Assembly (NCBI GenBank): GCA_963834365.1
Contig: CAWIBS010000007.1
Span: 68,700-132,699 of the forward strand
DNA length: 64,000 nt
Direction of reading: 5' to 3'
DNA from: CAWJAP01 sp963834365
Lineage (GTDB): Bacteria > Acidobacteriota > Vicinamibacteria > Vicinamibacterales > Vicinamibacteraceae
The first letter of the stretch is position 1. Each line of letters opens with the position of its first letter. A model generated the notes under the pieces. That model searched no databases and was not told the DNA's origin. It saw only the letters and a program-made list of their open reading frames with translations. The position numbers and the translations under genes are program-made. This document shows positions 10,309 to 18,261 of the stretch, piece by piece.

Positions 10309-11139
10309 GTGCATTCACGCGCACAACTCGCCGCCGATTTCGGCGCGCTGGGCGTCCGCACCGGCGACTGCCTCATGGTCCACGCGTCGGTACGCGCCGT
10401 CGGAGACGTAGCCGGCGGTCCGGACCAGATACACCTCGCGCTCAAGGACGTGGTCTCTGCCACGGGCACGCTCCTGATGTATGCGGGATGCCCGCGCTAC
10501 TACGACGAGATCGGGCGCGGCAACCTCACGCCCGACGAGGAACGCGAGGTGCGCGAGAAGCTGCCGCCATTCGACCCGCTCGGCGCGCGCTCGGCGCGCG
10601 ATCACGGTGTGCTCGTCGAGTTCCTGCGCACGTCGCCCGGCGCGCGCGTCAATCACCATGTGACGCGGTTCGTCGCCTGGGGCGCGCAAGCCGGCTACCT
10701 GTTGTCGGTCCAGCCATGGGACTACGCGCTGGGCGAGGGTTCGGCGCTCGACCGTCTCCTCGATCTCGACGGCCGCATCCTGCTCCTCGGTGCGGACCAC
10801 GACGCGGTCACCTTCCTCCACTATGCGGAGCACGTCGTGGACATCCCGGACAAGCGCATCGCGCGGTACGAGGTGCCGATCGACCAGCACGGCGTGCGTG
10901 TGTGGCGGGCGCAGGAGGAAGTGGATTCGGCTGACGGCGCCCATGCCAACTGGCCCGATCGGTTCTTCGCGAAGATCATCGGCGCCTATCTGGCGCGCGA
11001 AGGCAATCGGGGCGCCCGGGTCGGTGCTGCCGCGTGCTACCTCATCCCCGCACGAAGCCTGCTGGCGTTCGCGCTCCCGGTCATGCGTGCCGTGGCGGCA
11101 GATCCCCGCGCCGCCGACGGCCTGCGCGAGCTCGCCTGA
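10309..11139 (+). CDS. Aminoglycoside N3-acetyltransferase (AAC(3))-like protein
   Basis: A 276-residue cytoplasmic acyltransferase of the AAC(3)/YokD fold, which moves acetyl from acetyl-CoA to an amine. Family features visible are 'GDCLMVHASVRAVGDVAGGP' near the N-terminus, 'FLRTSPGARVNHHVTRFVAW' in the middle and 'ILLLGADHDAVTFLHYAE', the usual catalytic region. Environmental members often act on substrates other than clinical aminoglycosides, so I do not infer resistance. GTG 10309 is the likely start but has no ribosome site, because the upstream sequence is a repeat tract. The next gene follows after 70 bp with its own TATACT-like -10 box. Confidence 0.8.
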   Translation: MHSRAQLAADFGALGVRTGDCLMVHASVRAVGDVAGGPDQIHLALKDVVSATGTLLMYAGCPRYYDEIGRGNLTPDEEREVREKLPPFDPLGARSARDHGVLVEFLRTSPGARVNHHVTRFVAWGAQAGYLLSVQPWDYALGEGSALDRLLDLDGRILLLGADHDAVTFLHYAEHVVDIPDKRIARYEVPIDQHGVRVWRAQEEVDSADGAHANWPDRFFAKIIGAYLAREGNRGARVGAAACYLIPARSLLAFALPVMRAVAADPRAADGLRELA

Positions 11140-11209
11140 CGCGCGGCCCGCCGCCGATCGCTATACTTCTGGCCGTCCCGGACATCACGGTTCTGCGAAC
11201 GAGGAGACC

Positions 11210-13024
11210 ATGTCCACGTCCGTCGTGCTCCTGAAACGCTCGGCCTGGCTCGGCGTGCTGCTCGCCGTGTCCCAGCTCATGGGAGCGGCACCGCCGCCCA
11301 TCGTCATCGACACGCCGATGGCGGCGCCGGCCTGGGCCGTGCTCGAACGCCGTCTCCTCGCCGAGCAGGTGCCGGCCTGCCGCGAGTTCTACCGGAAGTA
11401 CTACGACGATCGCGGCCACATCCAGTGCTTCCTGCGCTGGGGTGCGAACGACGGCCCGGACGATGCCTTCGAGAACTTCAACCGCTGGCCCGAGCTCCAC
11501 GCGCTCGGCGCCGACGATGAGATCCAGCAGCTCTATCTGAAGGCGCATGACGGCATGCTGCGGCAGTACGCCGAGGCGAAGACGACGCAGGTTCCGGCGG
11601 GGCGCGACGGCATGTACGTGAAGGAGTTCTCGGCGCAATCCGACTGGATGCATCACGGCGAAGGGCTGCAGCTGTTCAATCGCATGGCGTTGTCGGGGCC
11701 CGACCTGCCGTCGTACCGCGAACGCGCGCAGCGTTTCGCGGCGCTCTACATGGGCGACGACCCCGAGGCGCCGAATTACGACCCCGAGCGCAAGCTCATT
11801 CGCTCGATGATCAACGGCAGCCGCGGGCCGATGCTGCGGCCGGCCACCGCGCTCGACTGGGTCGGCGATCCGTTCGACGTGCAGGGGTTCGTCGCGCTGC
11901 ACGGCGAGCGCACGTTCGACCAGTTCCTGAAGCACTACGAGGAATACACAGACGTCGTCGGCGATCACTTCCTGAACCTGGTCGCCACGACGCTGCCGAC
12001 CAACGCCTACCTGGTGACGGGCGACGCGAAATACCGCCGCTGGATCGTCGACTACATGGACGCGTGGCTCGCACGCATGCAGCAGAACGGCGGCGTCATC
12101 CCGAGCTTCGTCGATCTCGACGGTCGCATCGGCGGGCCGGGAGGCAAGTGGTGGGGCAACGCGTATGGCTGGGGCTTCAGTCCGATCAATCCCGTGACCG
12201 GCAAGCGCGAGGATCGCAACCGCATTCCGCGCGCGCTCGTCGGATTCAGCAACGCCCTGCTGGTCACCGGCGATCAGAAGTACGTGGACGGCTGGCGGAC
12301 GATGATCGAGTCCGTCAACAAGCACGCGCGACGGACGGGTTCCCGTCCGGAGTACCCGACGATGCACGGGGCCGACGGGTGGTATGGGTGGCGAGGCGAG
12401 CCCTGGAGCGTCGGGGCGCTCGAGGTGTGGTACTGGTCGATGCGCGCCGACGACCGGTCGCGGGTGCCGGCGAGTCCATGGATCGACTTCCTCGAAGGCC
12501 GCAACCCGGGATATCCGGAATCGGCGCTTCGCAGCGACCTGGACGAGATGTCGAAAGCCGTGGCCGGGATGCGTGCCGACCGCACGCCGCCCGGCAAGCG
12601 CCTGGCCGACAACATGCTCGACCTGAATCCGGCGGCGACAGAGGCGCTCGTCAGGCTGATGCTCGGCGCGCTGGTGCCAGGCCGGGAGGGCGGGCTGCTC
12701 AACGCCCGACTGCGCTACTTCGACGCGGTGCGTCGTCGGGCCGGCGTGCCGGAGCGCGTCGGTGCGCTCGTCTCGGGACTCGGCGATCGGCAGACGGTCG
12801 TGACGCTCGTGAATCTCAGCGCGAAGGAACCACGCACAGTGGTCGTCCAGGCCGGCGGCTATGCCGAGCACCAGTTCGAGTCGATCACGTGGAACGGACG
12901 GACCGAGCGGCTCGACGCACGCGATTTCACCGTGCGGCTCGAGCCGGGGGCCGGTGCGACGCTGACGCTCGCGATGCGCCGGTACGTGAACCAGCCGACG
13001 GTGCAATTTCCGTGGAATCGATAA
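11210..13024 (+). CDS. Secreted protein of unknown function, alpha-barrel-like
   Basis: A 604-residue exported protein that I do not recognise at family level. It has a signal peptide (residues 1-26, 'LGVLLAVSQLMGAAPPP'), then a long helical, Trp/Tyr/Asp-rich region with stretches such as 'GKWWGNAYGWGFSPINPVTG', 'YPTMHGADGWYGWRGEPW' and 'GALEVWYWSMRADD', reminiscent of (alpha/alpha)6-barrel glycan-active enzymes. The last 90 residues look like a beta-sandwich ('VVTLVNLSAKEPRTVVVQAG'). GAGGAG at 11201-11206 supports the ATG, and TATACT at 11162-11167 may be its -10 box. Enzymatic activity is a guess from composition. Confidence 0.7.
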   Translation: MSTSVVLLKRSAWLGVLLAVSQLMGAAPPPIVIDTPMAAPAWAVLERRLLAEQVPACREFYRKYYDDRGHIQCFLRWGANDGPDDAFENFNRWPELHALGADDEIQQLYLKAHDGMLRQYAEAKTTQVPAGRDGMYVKEFSAQSDWMHHGEGLQLFNRMALSGPDLPSYRERAQRFAALYMGDDPEAPNYDPERKLIRSMINGSRGPMLRPATALDWVGDPFDVQGFVALHGERTFDQFLKHYEEYTDVVGDHFLNLVATTLPTNAYLVTGDAKYRRWIVDYMDAWLARMQQNGGVIPSFVDLDGRIGGPGGKWWGNAYGWGFSPINPVTGKREDRNRIPRALVGFSNALLVTGDQKYVDGWRTMIESVNKHARRTGSRPEYPTMHGADGWYGWRGEPWSVGALEVWYWSMRADDRSRVPASPWIDFLEGRNPGYPESALRSDLDEMSKAVAGMRADRTPPGKRLADNMLDLNPAATEALVRLMLGALVPGREGGLLNARLRYFDAVRRRAGVPERVGALVSGLGDRQTVVTLVNLSAKEPRTVVVQAGGYAEHQFESITWNGRTERLDARDFTVRLEPGAGATLTLAMRRYVNQPTVQFPWNR

Positions 13025-13031
13025 GTCGGCG

Positions 13032-13913
13032 ATGGCTCCTCCCTTCCCTGACTGGCTCGAGCCGATGGCCGCGACGCTCACGCAGGAGCGCTTCAGCGGA
13101 CCCGAGTGGATCTTCGAGCGCAAGCTCGATGGCATCCGGATGCTCGCGTTCAAGCAGGGACGCGACGTGAACCTCTGGTCCCGCAACCGGCTCCTGCAGA
13201 ATGCCGCCTACCCGCGCGTCGTCCAGGCCGTGGCCGCCCTGCCGGTGACCGACGTGATTCTGGACGGCGAGGCCACAGGCGTGTGGGGCAAGGCGGGCGT
13301 CGTGGCGTATCACGTGTTCGACGTGTTGTGGCTGAAGGGGCGCGACGTGACCGCGCTGCCGCTGGTCGAGCGACAGGCGCTCTTGAACCGGTTGCCGCTC
13401 AGGGCGCCTCTCGCACACATCGCTGCGCTCGACGAGGAGCGGCCGTGGGAGCGCGCGTGCCGCGAAGGCTGGGAAGGCGTGATCGCCAAGCGGCGCGACT
13501 CCCCGTACGAGCATCGACGCTCCCGGCACTGGCTGAAGATGAAGTGCGAGGCGTCGCAGGAGCTGGTGGTCGGCGGGTTCACCGATCCGCAAGGCGGACG
13601 CGTCGGCCTGGGGGCGCTGCTCGTCGGCTACTTCGACGGCGACGACTTCGTCTTTGCCGGCAAGGTCGGGACGGGGTTCGATACCAGGCTGCTGCTCGAG
13701 CTGCGCTCGAAGCTCGATGCGCTCGAACTGCCGCAGTCGCCGTTCACCCGCGCGATCGGGCTGCCGCGTCTCCGCGCGCACTGGGTGCGTCCCGAGATGG
13801 TCGTGCAGGTGGCCTTCATCGAGTGGACCGTCCACGGCAAGCTTCGCCACTCCCGCCTGCTCGGCATCCGGACCGACAAGCCGGCTCGCGAGGTCACGAG
13901 GGAGACCGCGTGA
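13032..13913 (+). CDS. ATP-dependent DNA ligase, LigD-type ligase domain
   Basis: A 293-residue stand-alone ligase of the bacterial NHEJ type. The nucleotidyl-transfer motif 'ERKLDGIRM' contains the lysine that is adenylated. Further ligase motifs are 'DVILDGEA', 'YHVFDVLWL', 'EGWEGVIAKRRDSPY' and 'SRHWLKMKC'. The C-terminal OB domain ('KVGTGFDTRLLLELRSKL', 'VVQVAFIEWTVHGKLRH') is complete. It seals breaks in DNA. It overlaps the LigD polymerase gene by 4 bp (GTGA), so the two halves of a classic LigD are made as separate proteins. No Ku gene or phosphoesterase is in this window. Confidence 0.88.
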   Translation: MAPPFPDWLEPMAATLTQERFSGPEWIFERKLDGIRMLAFKQGRDVNLWSRNRLLQNAAYPRVVQAVAALPVTDVILDGEATGVWGKAGVVAYHVFDVLWLKGRDVTALPLVERQALLNRLPLRAPLAHIAALDEERPWERACREGWEGVIAKRRDSPYEHRRSRHWLKMKCEASQELVVGGFTDPQGGRVGLGALLVGYFDGDDFVFAGKVGTGFDTRLLLELRSKLDALELPQSPFTRAIGLPRLRAHWVRPEMVVQVAFIEWTVHGKLRHSRLLGIRTDKPAREVTRETA

Positions 13914-14774
13914 TCACGCACCCCGACAAGGTGCTGTTCCCCGAGGACGGGATCACCAAAGGCGAGCTGGCGGCGTACTACGAAGCGATTGCGCATGCCA
14001 TGGTGCCGCACGTCCTCGCCCGGCCGGTGACGATGGAACGCTACCCGGCCGGCATTGCCGAGACCGGCTTCTTCCACAAGAACCTCGCCAGGGGATTTCC
14101 TGCATGGCTCGAGCGCGTCGAGGTCCCGAAGAAGGATGGAACGGTGCGCCATCCGATCGTCACCGACACGCGATCGCTGCTCTGGATCGTGAATCAGAAC
14201 ACGATCACGCTGCACGTGTGGCCGTCGCGCGCGCCCGATCTCTACCGGCCCGATATCTGCGTGTTCGACCTCGACCCGGCAGACGATGATGCGGACGCCG
14301 TCCGCGCGGCCGCGCTCGGACTTCGGGATCTGCTGGGCGAGCTGGGACTGACGACGTGGCTGAAGACGTCGGGTTCGAAAGGCTTCCACATCGTGGTGCC
14401 GCTCGATGGCGAGGCGGACTTCGGCGAGGTCTCGCGGTTCGCGCACGCGGTGGGCAGCGACGTTGGTCGAGCGCGATCCCGAGCACCTCACGCAGGAGTT
14501 CAGCAAGGCTGATCGGCGCGGCCGCATCTATGTGGACACCGGTCGCAACGGTTACAGCGCGACGTTCGCGGCGCCCTACACCGTGCGGGCGAAGCCGGGT
14601 GCGCCCGTGTCCGCGCCGTGCACCTGGGATGAGCTCGAGCGAGGGCATGCCGGACCGCGCACGTTCACGCTGCGGACCATGGCCGCGCGGGTCGCCGAGC
14701 TCGGGGACCTGTGGGATGGCATGAAGGCGCAGTCCCTCCGAAAAGCGATGAAACAACTCGGGCGGAAGCGTTGA
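13910..14774 (+). CDS. ligD: LigD-type primase-polymerase (one frameshift)
   Basis: Polymerase part of the NHEJ repair system, about 287 residues, of the archaeo-eukaryotic primase fold. It begins with the typical 'THPDKVLFPEDGITKGELAAY', shown here as two overlapping motifs: 'THPDKVLFPEDGIT' and 'KGELAAYY'. It continues with 'ETGFFHKNLARGFPAWLERV', 'LLWIVNQNTITLHVW', the metal-binding 'CVFDLDPADDD', and 'LKTSGSKGFHIVVPL'. One extra base near 14462 splits 'FAHAVG' from 'ATLVERDPEHLTQEFSKADR'; the rest is intact to the stop. GTG 13910 overlaps the ligase stop, so the pair is translationally coupled. It fills gaps and adds nucleotides at broken DNA ends. Confidence 0.85.
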
Positions 14775-14825
14775 GTGATGGTCGCGCTATCACATCGCCC
14801 GAGAGCTCCGGCGGCGCCGTTTGAC

Positions 14826-14881
14826 GTAGTGTCCGGCTTCAGCCGGACCGGCGTGGCTGCTTCAGTCGGACCCGCGTGGCT
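14826..14881. repeat. Dispersed GTAGTGTCCGGCTTCAG repeat
   Basis: The 17 bases at 14826-14842 are the exact reverse complement of 396-412 and 24600-24616. A second, diverged half ('CTTCAGTCGGACCCGCGTGGC') follows at once. It lies between the convergent ligD and sugE genes. Confidence 0.7.
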
Positions 14882-15205
14882 TCATTGGGCCGGTGAGACG
14901 AGCTTCAACCCGACGACGCCGGCGAGGATCAGAGCAATGCAGCCGAGCCTGGCGGGTGTGGCAGGCTCGCCGAACAGCCACAGTCCCAGCAGCGCCGTGC
15001 CCGCCGCGCCGATTCCCGTCCACACGGCGTAAGCGGTGCCAATTGGCAGTGTTCTCGCGGCGAGCGCGAGCAGCACCACACTGAGGACGAGCGCCAGGAC
15101 GGTCCAGGCGGTCGCGGCGATTCGCGTGAAGCCGTCGGTGTACCTCAACCCGATTGCCCACCCGACTTCGAACAGCGCCGCGACGACGAGGAGTGTCCAG
15201 GCCAT
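14882..15205 (-). CDS. sugE: SugE/Gdx-type small multidrug-resistance transporter
   Basis: A 107-residue inner-membrane protein with four transmembrane helices, of the SMR family. The essential membrane glutamate is Glu13 in 'VAALFEVGWAIGLRY', and the 'GLRYTDGFTR' and 'GTAYAVWTGIGAAGTALLG' motifs place it with the Gdx/SugE subgroup, which exports guanidinium and small quaternary cations by proton antiport. A TACACT box at 15212-15217 (minus strand) ends six bases before the ATG, so the message is probably leaderless. There is therefore no room for a guanidine riboswitch, and I see none. Confidence 0.88.
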   Translation of the reverse strand: MAWTLLVVAALFEVGWAIGLRYTDGFTRIAATAWTVLALVLSVVLLALAARTLPIGTAYAVWTGIGAAGTALLGLWLFGEPATPARLGCIALILAGVVGLKLVSPAQ

Positions 15206-15211
15206 GCCTCG

Positions 15212-15217
15212 AGTGTA
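15212..15217 (-). promoter_or_regulatory. -10 box for sugE, leaderless arrangement
   Basis: Reads TACACT on the minus strand. Transcription starting about seven bases downstream would begin at or next to the sugE ATG (15205). No convincing -35 box was seen. Confidence 0.4.
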
Positions 15218-15232
15218 ACGGCGCGCCGATCA

Positions 15233-15252
15233 ATCGCGGATCAGCCCGCGAT
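15233..15252. terminator. 7-bp hairpin between the receiver gene and sugE
   Basis: ATCGCGG (15233-15239) pairs with CCGCGAT (15246-15252) around a six-base loop. It lies after the receiver-protein stop (15301) and before sugE on the minus strand. No T-run follows, so intrinsic termination is uncertain. Confidence 0.35.
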
Positions 15253-15300
15253 CAATTGAGCGCGCGGTTCGCAGCCGAGCGCGACGCTGTCGGCCGTTTC

Positions 15301-15726
15301 CTAGGCCGTGGCGAGGAAGGGGGCACCGCCGAGGCTCGACACCCGATTGCCGACGCGCGTGACGGTGTCGATGACATCCTGGCCGCGGACGGGCTTTGTA
15401 AGGACGGCCTCGCATCCTTGAGCGCAAAGGGTGCCCTGAGCGCAGGTCGATCCCGTCACGACGATGACGGCGATGTGCCGTGTTGCCGGGCTGGACTTGA
15501 GTCGCCGGCAGAGCTCGTCGCCGCCACACCGTGGCATGTCCAGGTCGGTCAGGACGACATCGGGCGCGAAATCGGCCACGCGCTCGAGGGCCTCGATGCC
15601 GTCGGCAGCCACCTCGACGAGGAGCCCCTGATGAGCCAGGAGCAATGCGAACAAACGCCTGACCAGAGGGTCGTCATCCGCGACGAGCACGCGGAACCCA
15701 GCCTGCGCAGCCGGCATCTCGTGCAT
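15301..15726 (-). CDS. Single-domain response regulator (receiver only)
   Basis: A 141-residue CheY-like receiver with no output domain. The acidic pocket is 'VADDDPLVRRLF', the phospho-acceptor aspartate is in 'DVVLTDLDMPRCGG', followed by 'VIVVTGS' and the conserved lysine in 'VLTKPV'. A short Ala-rich tail follows. The cognate kinase is not adjacent; the only neighbour in the same direction is a 73-residue hypothetical gene 6 bp upstream. It probably works by protein contact. Confidence 0.85.
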   Translation of the reverse strand: MHEMPAAQAGFRVLVADDDPLVRRLFALLLAHQGLLVEVAADGIEALERVADFAPDVVLTDLDMPRCGGDELCRRLKSSPATRHIAVIVVTGSTCAQGTLCAQGCEAVLTKPVRGQDVIDTVTRVGNRVSSLGGAPFLATA

Positions 15727-15732
15727 GGCGTG

Positions 15733-15954
15733 TCAATCCGCGCCCGAGCGCCGGGCGCCTTTCAACATCACGTCCCCGCTGCGAGGCGGCGCCGACGACC
15801 TGACGCGCTCCACGACAGTCAGACTGTCGTGACCGTCAGCTTCCGCGACACGCAGCGTATTGGCCAGAACCTCGCTGAACGCTTGATCGACCGTGGGGGT
15901 GACCGCCGTTACGCGCTCAACGACTTCTTCGTACGAATCATCTGACGACATCAA
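15733..15954 (-). CDS. Small hypothetical protein upstream of the receiver gene
   Basis: A 73-residue acidic protein ('MMSSDDSYEEVVERVTAVTP' start) with no recognisable domain. The central 'VDQAFSEVLANTLRVAEADG' is helix-like. It ends 6 bp before the receiver gene, which supports an operon and thus a real gene, but there is no family evidence. Confidence 0.35.
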   Translation of the reverse strand: MMSSDDSYEEVVERVTAVTPTVDQAFSEVLANTLRVAEADGHDSLTVVERVRSSAPPRSGDVMLKGARRSGAD

Positions 15955-16060
15955 TGACCTGACAGCGTGGTTTCAAGCAAGCCCTGTGCCCCCGGGGGCG
16001 ACTCAGGCGTTGTCCACATGGGGCGGCCGGCTTGCATACCTCATCGTCTGGAGGTCACGT

Positions 16061-16474
16061 ATGCCGGAACGCCGCACGCTGGAACGGGCCAGACAGGCCA
16101 AGCGCGAGGGGAAGGCGCCCTCGACTCAGGCTGGTGAGTTCGTGCGCGAGGAGATCGAGCACATCCGGGAAGGCCGCCACGGCGCGCGATCGGCGAAACA
16201 AGCCATCGCCATCGGTCTTTCCAAAGCGCGGCGCGCGGGCGTGAAGCTGCCGCCGCCGAAGAAGGGGACAACGTCAGCACGGACGAGGAAGAGTGCCGAG
16301 CGCGACTATTCGAAAGGGCAGAAGTCGCAGGGACAGGGGAAAACAGCCAGGCGACCGTCGGCCCGGCGTTCGCGCGCCGCGCTCGAAGCCCTCAAGGACG
16401 AGCCGCGACATGCCGCCTCACATCTCGCGCTCTCACGCCAGGCGCGACAAGCGAGCCGGCGCCGCAAGAAGTAG
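16061..16474 (+). CDS. DUF6496 basic small protein
   Basis: A 137-residue, strongly basic protein. The core 'EFVREEIEHIREGRHGARSA' plus 'KQAIAIGLSKARRAGVKLPP' is the DUF6496 signature found in many soil bacteria, often near stress and DNA-repair genes. The rest is rich in Lys, Arg, Ser and Ala and probably disordered, ending in 'RRRKK', which suggests nucleic-acid contact. GGAGGT at 16050-16055 fixes the ATG. The molecular function is unknown. Confidence 0.8.
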   Translation: MPERRTLERARQAKREGKAPSTQAGEFVREEIEHIREGRHGARSAKQAIAIGLSKARRAGVKLPPPKKGTTSARTRKSAERDYSKGQKSQGQGKTARRPSARRSRAALEALKDEPRHAASHLALSRQARQASRRRKK

Positions 16475-16500
16475 CGGCGGCGCACTCGAGCCTGGCGTGC

Positions 16501-18209
16501 TCACGTGTGCTCGAACTTCTCGGAGAACGCCTGCCGCTGCGGCAGGCTCCCGAGCATGACGAGCTCGGCCCCTTCGGTGAGTGGCGTCTCGGCGGTCAGC
16601 GGCGCAATCAGCCGTCCCTGCTGCTCGAGCGCGACCACGCTGAGACCTGTCGCCGAGCCGATTTCGGAGGCGCCCAGAGTCTTGCCGACGAGCGCCGGCG
16701 GCACGCCGATGGAAAAGAGCCGCACGCCCTCACCGAGCACCACGGGCTCGTGCCCCTCGAGCAGCGCCATCATCGTGTCCACGGCGAGCGTGACATAGCT
16801 GAGCACGAAATCGGCGCCGGCGCGGTGGACGGCTTCGACGTTGCGCTCGTGGGTGATGCGGCTCACGATGCGCACGCGCTCCGCCAGCCGCCGGCAGAAC
16901 ACCGCGAGATAGATGTTCATCGCATCGTCGTTGGTCGTGAGCAGCACCGTCGTCGCGTGATCGATCCCGGCGCGCACCAGCACGTCGCGATCGGCGGCAT
17001 CGCCCTCGAACAAGCCATCGACCTCGCGACCGAGGGGGGCGAGCGCCCTGGGGTTGCAGTCGACCACGTGCACGGGCAGCCCGAGTCGCCTCAGGGCGAG
17101 CGCCGCCGCTTGACCGACCATCCCGGCGCCGATGACGAGCGCCAGCGGCGCCGCACCGGGCGAGGCCGGTCCGGGGACGTCGAGCGTGGCCAGTTGTTCC
17201 GCCGTTCCCACCAGCACGAGCACGCTTTCGTTGGGAATGGGGGTGTCGGCATACGCCGGCCGCAGCTGTCCGCGCTGCCAGAGACCGACCACGCTCACAC
17301 CGTGGCGCTCCCTGAAGTGAGTGTCGCGCACGCGAACGCCCGCAAGCGGGGTGCCTCGCGCCGGCAGCTCGGCGATTTCGAGCGATCCGAGACGCCCGAT
17401 GACATGGGCCTGCGGCCGGCCCGTGTCGGCTCGAGTGGCGAGCGACTCGCCGAGCCGCCGCTTGAGCGGCAAGGCCCAGCGCGCTCCGGTCAGCTCGAGA
17501 ATCTCCGCGGCATCGTCGCTCTCGACAATGGCCGCAACCGGGACGTGAGGCGCGGTTTCCCGGACCGTCAACGTGACGTTGGTGTTGACCGTGTCTTCGC
17601 AGTTCGCGACGACCAGCCGGGCCGACGCTGCCCGCACCTTCTCGTAGGTGGCGCGATTGTCGTTGTCCCCGAGGACGACCGTGATGCCTCCGCCCAACAG
17701 GCGGCTCGCCTTCGCCGCATCGGGCTCAATCACCACGTAGGGGATGTCATCGGCCTCTAGACGATCGACGAGCGATGCCGCAATCGCGTCGTATTCGACA
17801 ATGATCACGTGGCCTGTCGTGCTGGCCTCGGGAGCTCGCGAGGCGCGAGCAGGCGGACGCGCGCCTCCAGCCACGGTGCGTAGAACAACCGGATGAACTG
17901 GAACGGCAGAACGACCAGGAGGAGGATGACCCCCGACAGGAGCACGATGATGCTGAAGAGGCGCCCGGCGTCGCTCGTGAAGGTGATGTCGCCGAAGCCG
18001 AGGGTCGTCATCACGACGAGCGTCCAGTAGAACCCGGTCACCCAGGAATGACTCTCGCCTTCCGCCTGGGCCTTGATGACGTGGAACAGCACGGCGTAGA
18101 GCGTGATGAGCCCCGCCAGGAACACGAGGTAGCGAACCAGCGCCCTCACGTTGGTCCGCATCTCCCGGTCGTACAGGAGGTAGGTCAGCTGGCTGGTGAT
18201 GAACTTCAT
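16501..18209 (-). CDS. Potassium channel with two RCK/TrkA-N domains (one frameshift)
   Basis: Inner-membrane ion channel. The N-terminal 134 residues hold two transmembrane helices flanking a pore with the filter 'MTTLGFGDITF'. The following part has two Rossmann TrkA-N domains ('GHVIIVEYDAIAASLVDRL', 'ALVIGAGMVGQAAALALRRL') with nucleotide-binding glycines, each followed by a TrkA-C-like segment. The reading frame shifts near 17815, just where 'LLAPRELP' should run on into 'GHVIIVEYD'. Homologues of this type carry both parts in one chain, so I annotate one gene. The alternative is two overlapping genes (18209-17805 and 17874-16501). It probably gates K+ flux in response to bound nucleotide. 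Confidence 0.82.
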
Positions 18210-18261
18210 CGCGGGCGCGCTGGGAGACCGGTGGCCAGCGAGACGGCGGATTCTGCCCGCG

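Noticed and set aside
11081..13186. Minus-strand open frame of about 700 codons opposite the secreted protein gene
   Set aside because: Antisense shadow; composition dominated by Arg, His, Pro, and no family features.
14882..15300. Guanidine riboswitch ahead of sugE
   Set aside because: The -10 box lies six bases before the ATG, so there is no leader to hold an aptamer; the hairpin at 15233-15252 is upstream of it.
16507..17760. Plus-strand frame opposite the potassium channel gene
   Set aside because: The channel reading has pore and Rossmann motifs; the opposite frame has none.
17805..17874. Two separate overlapping genes (pore and TrkA-N) instead of one channel
   Set aside because: The motif order and junction match single-chain homologues, and a one-base change joins them; kept only as an alternative.
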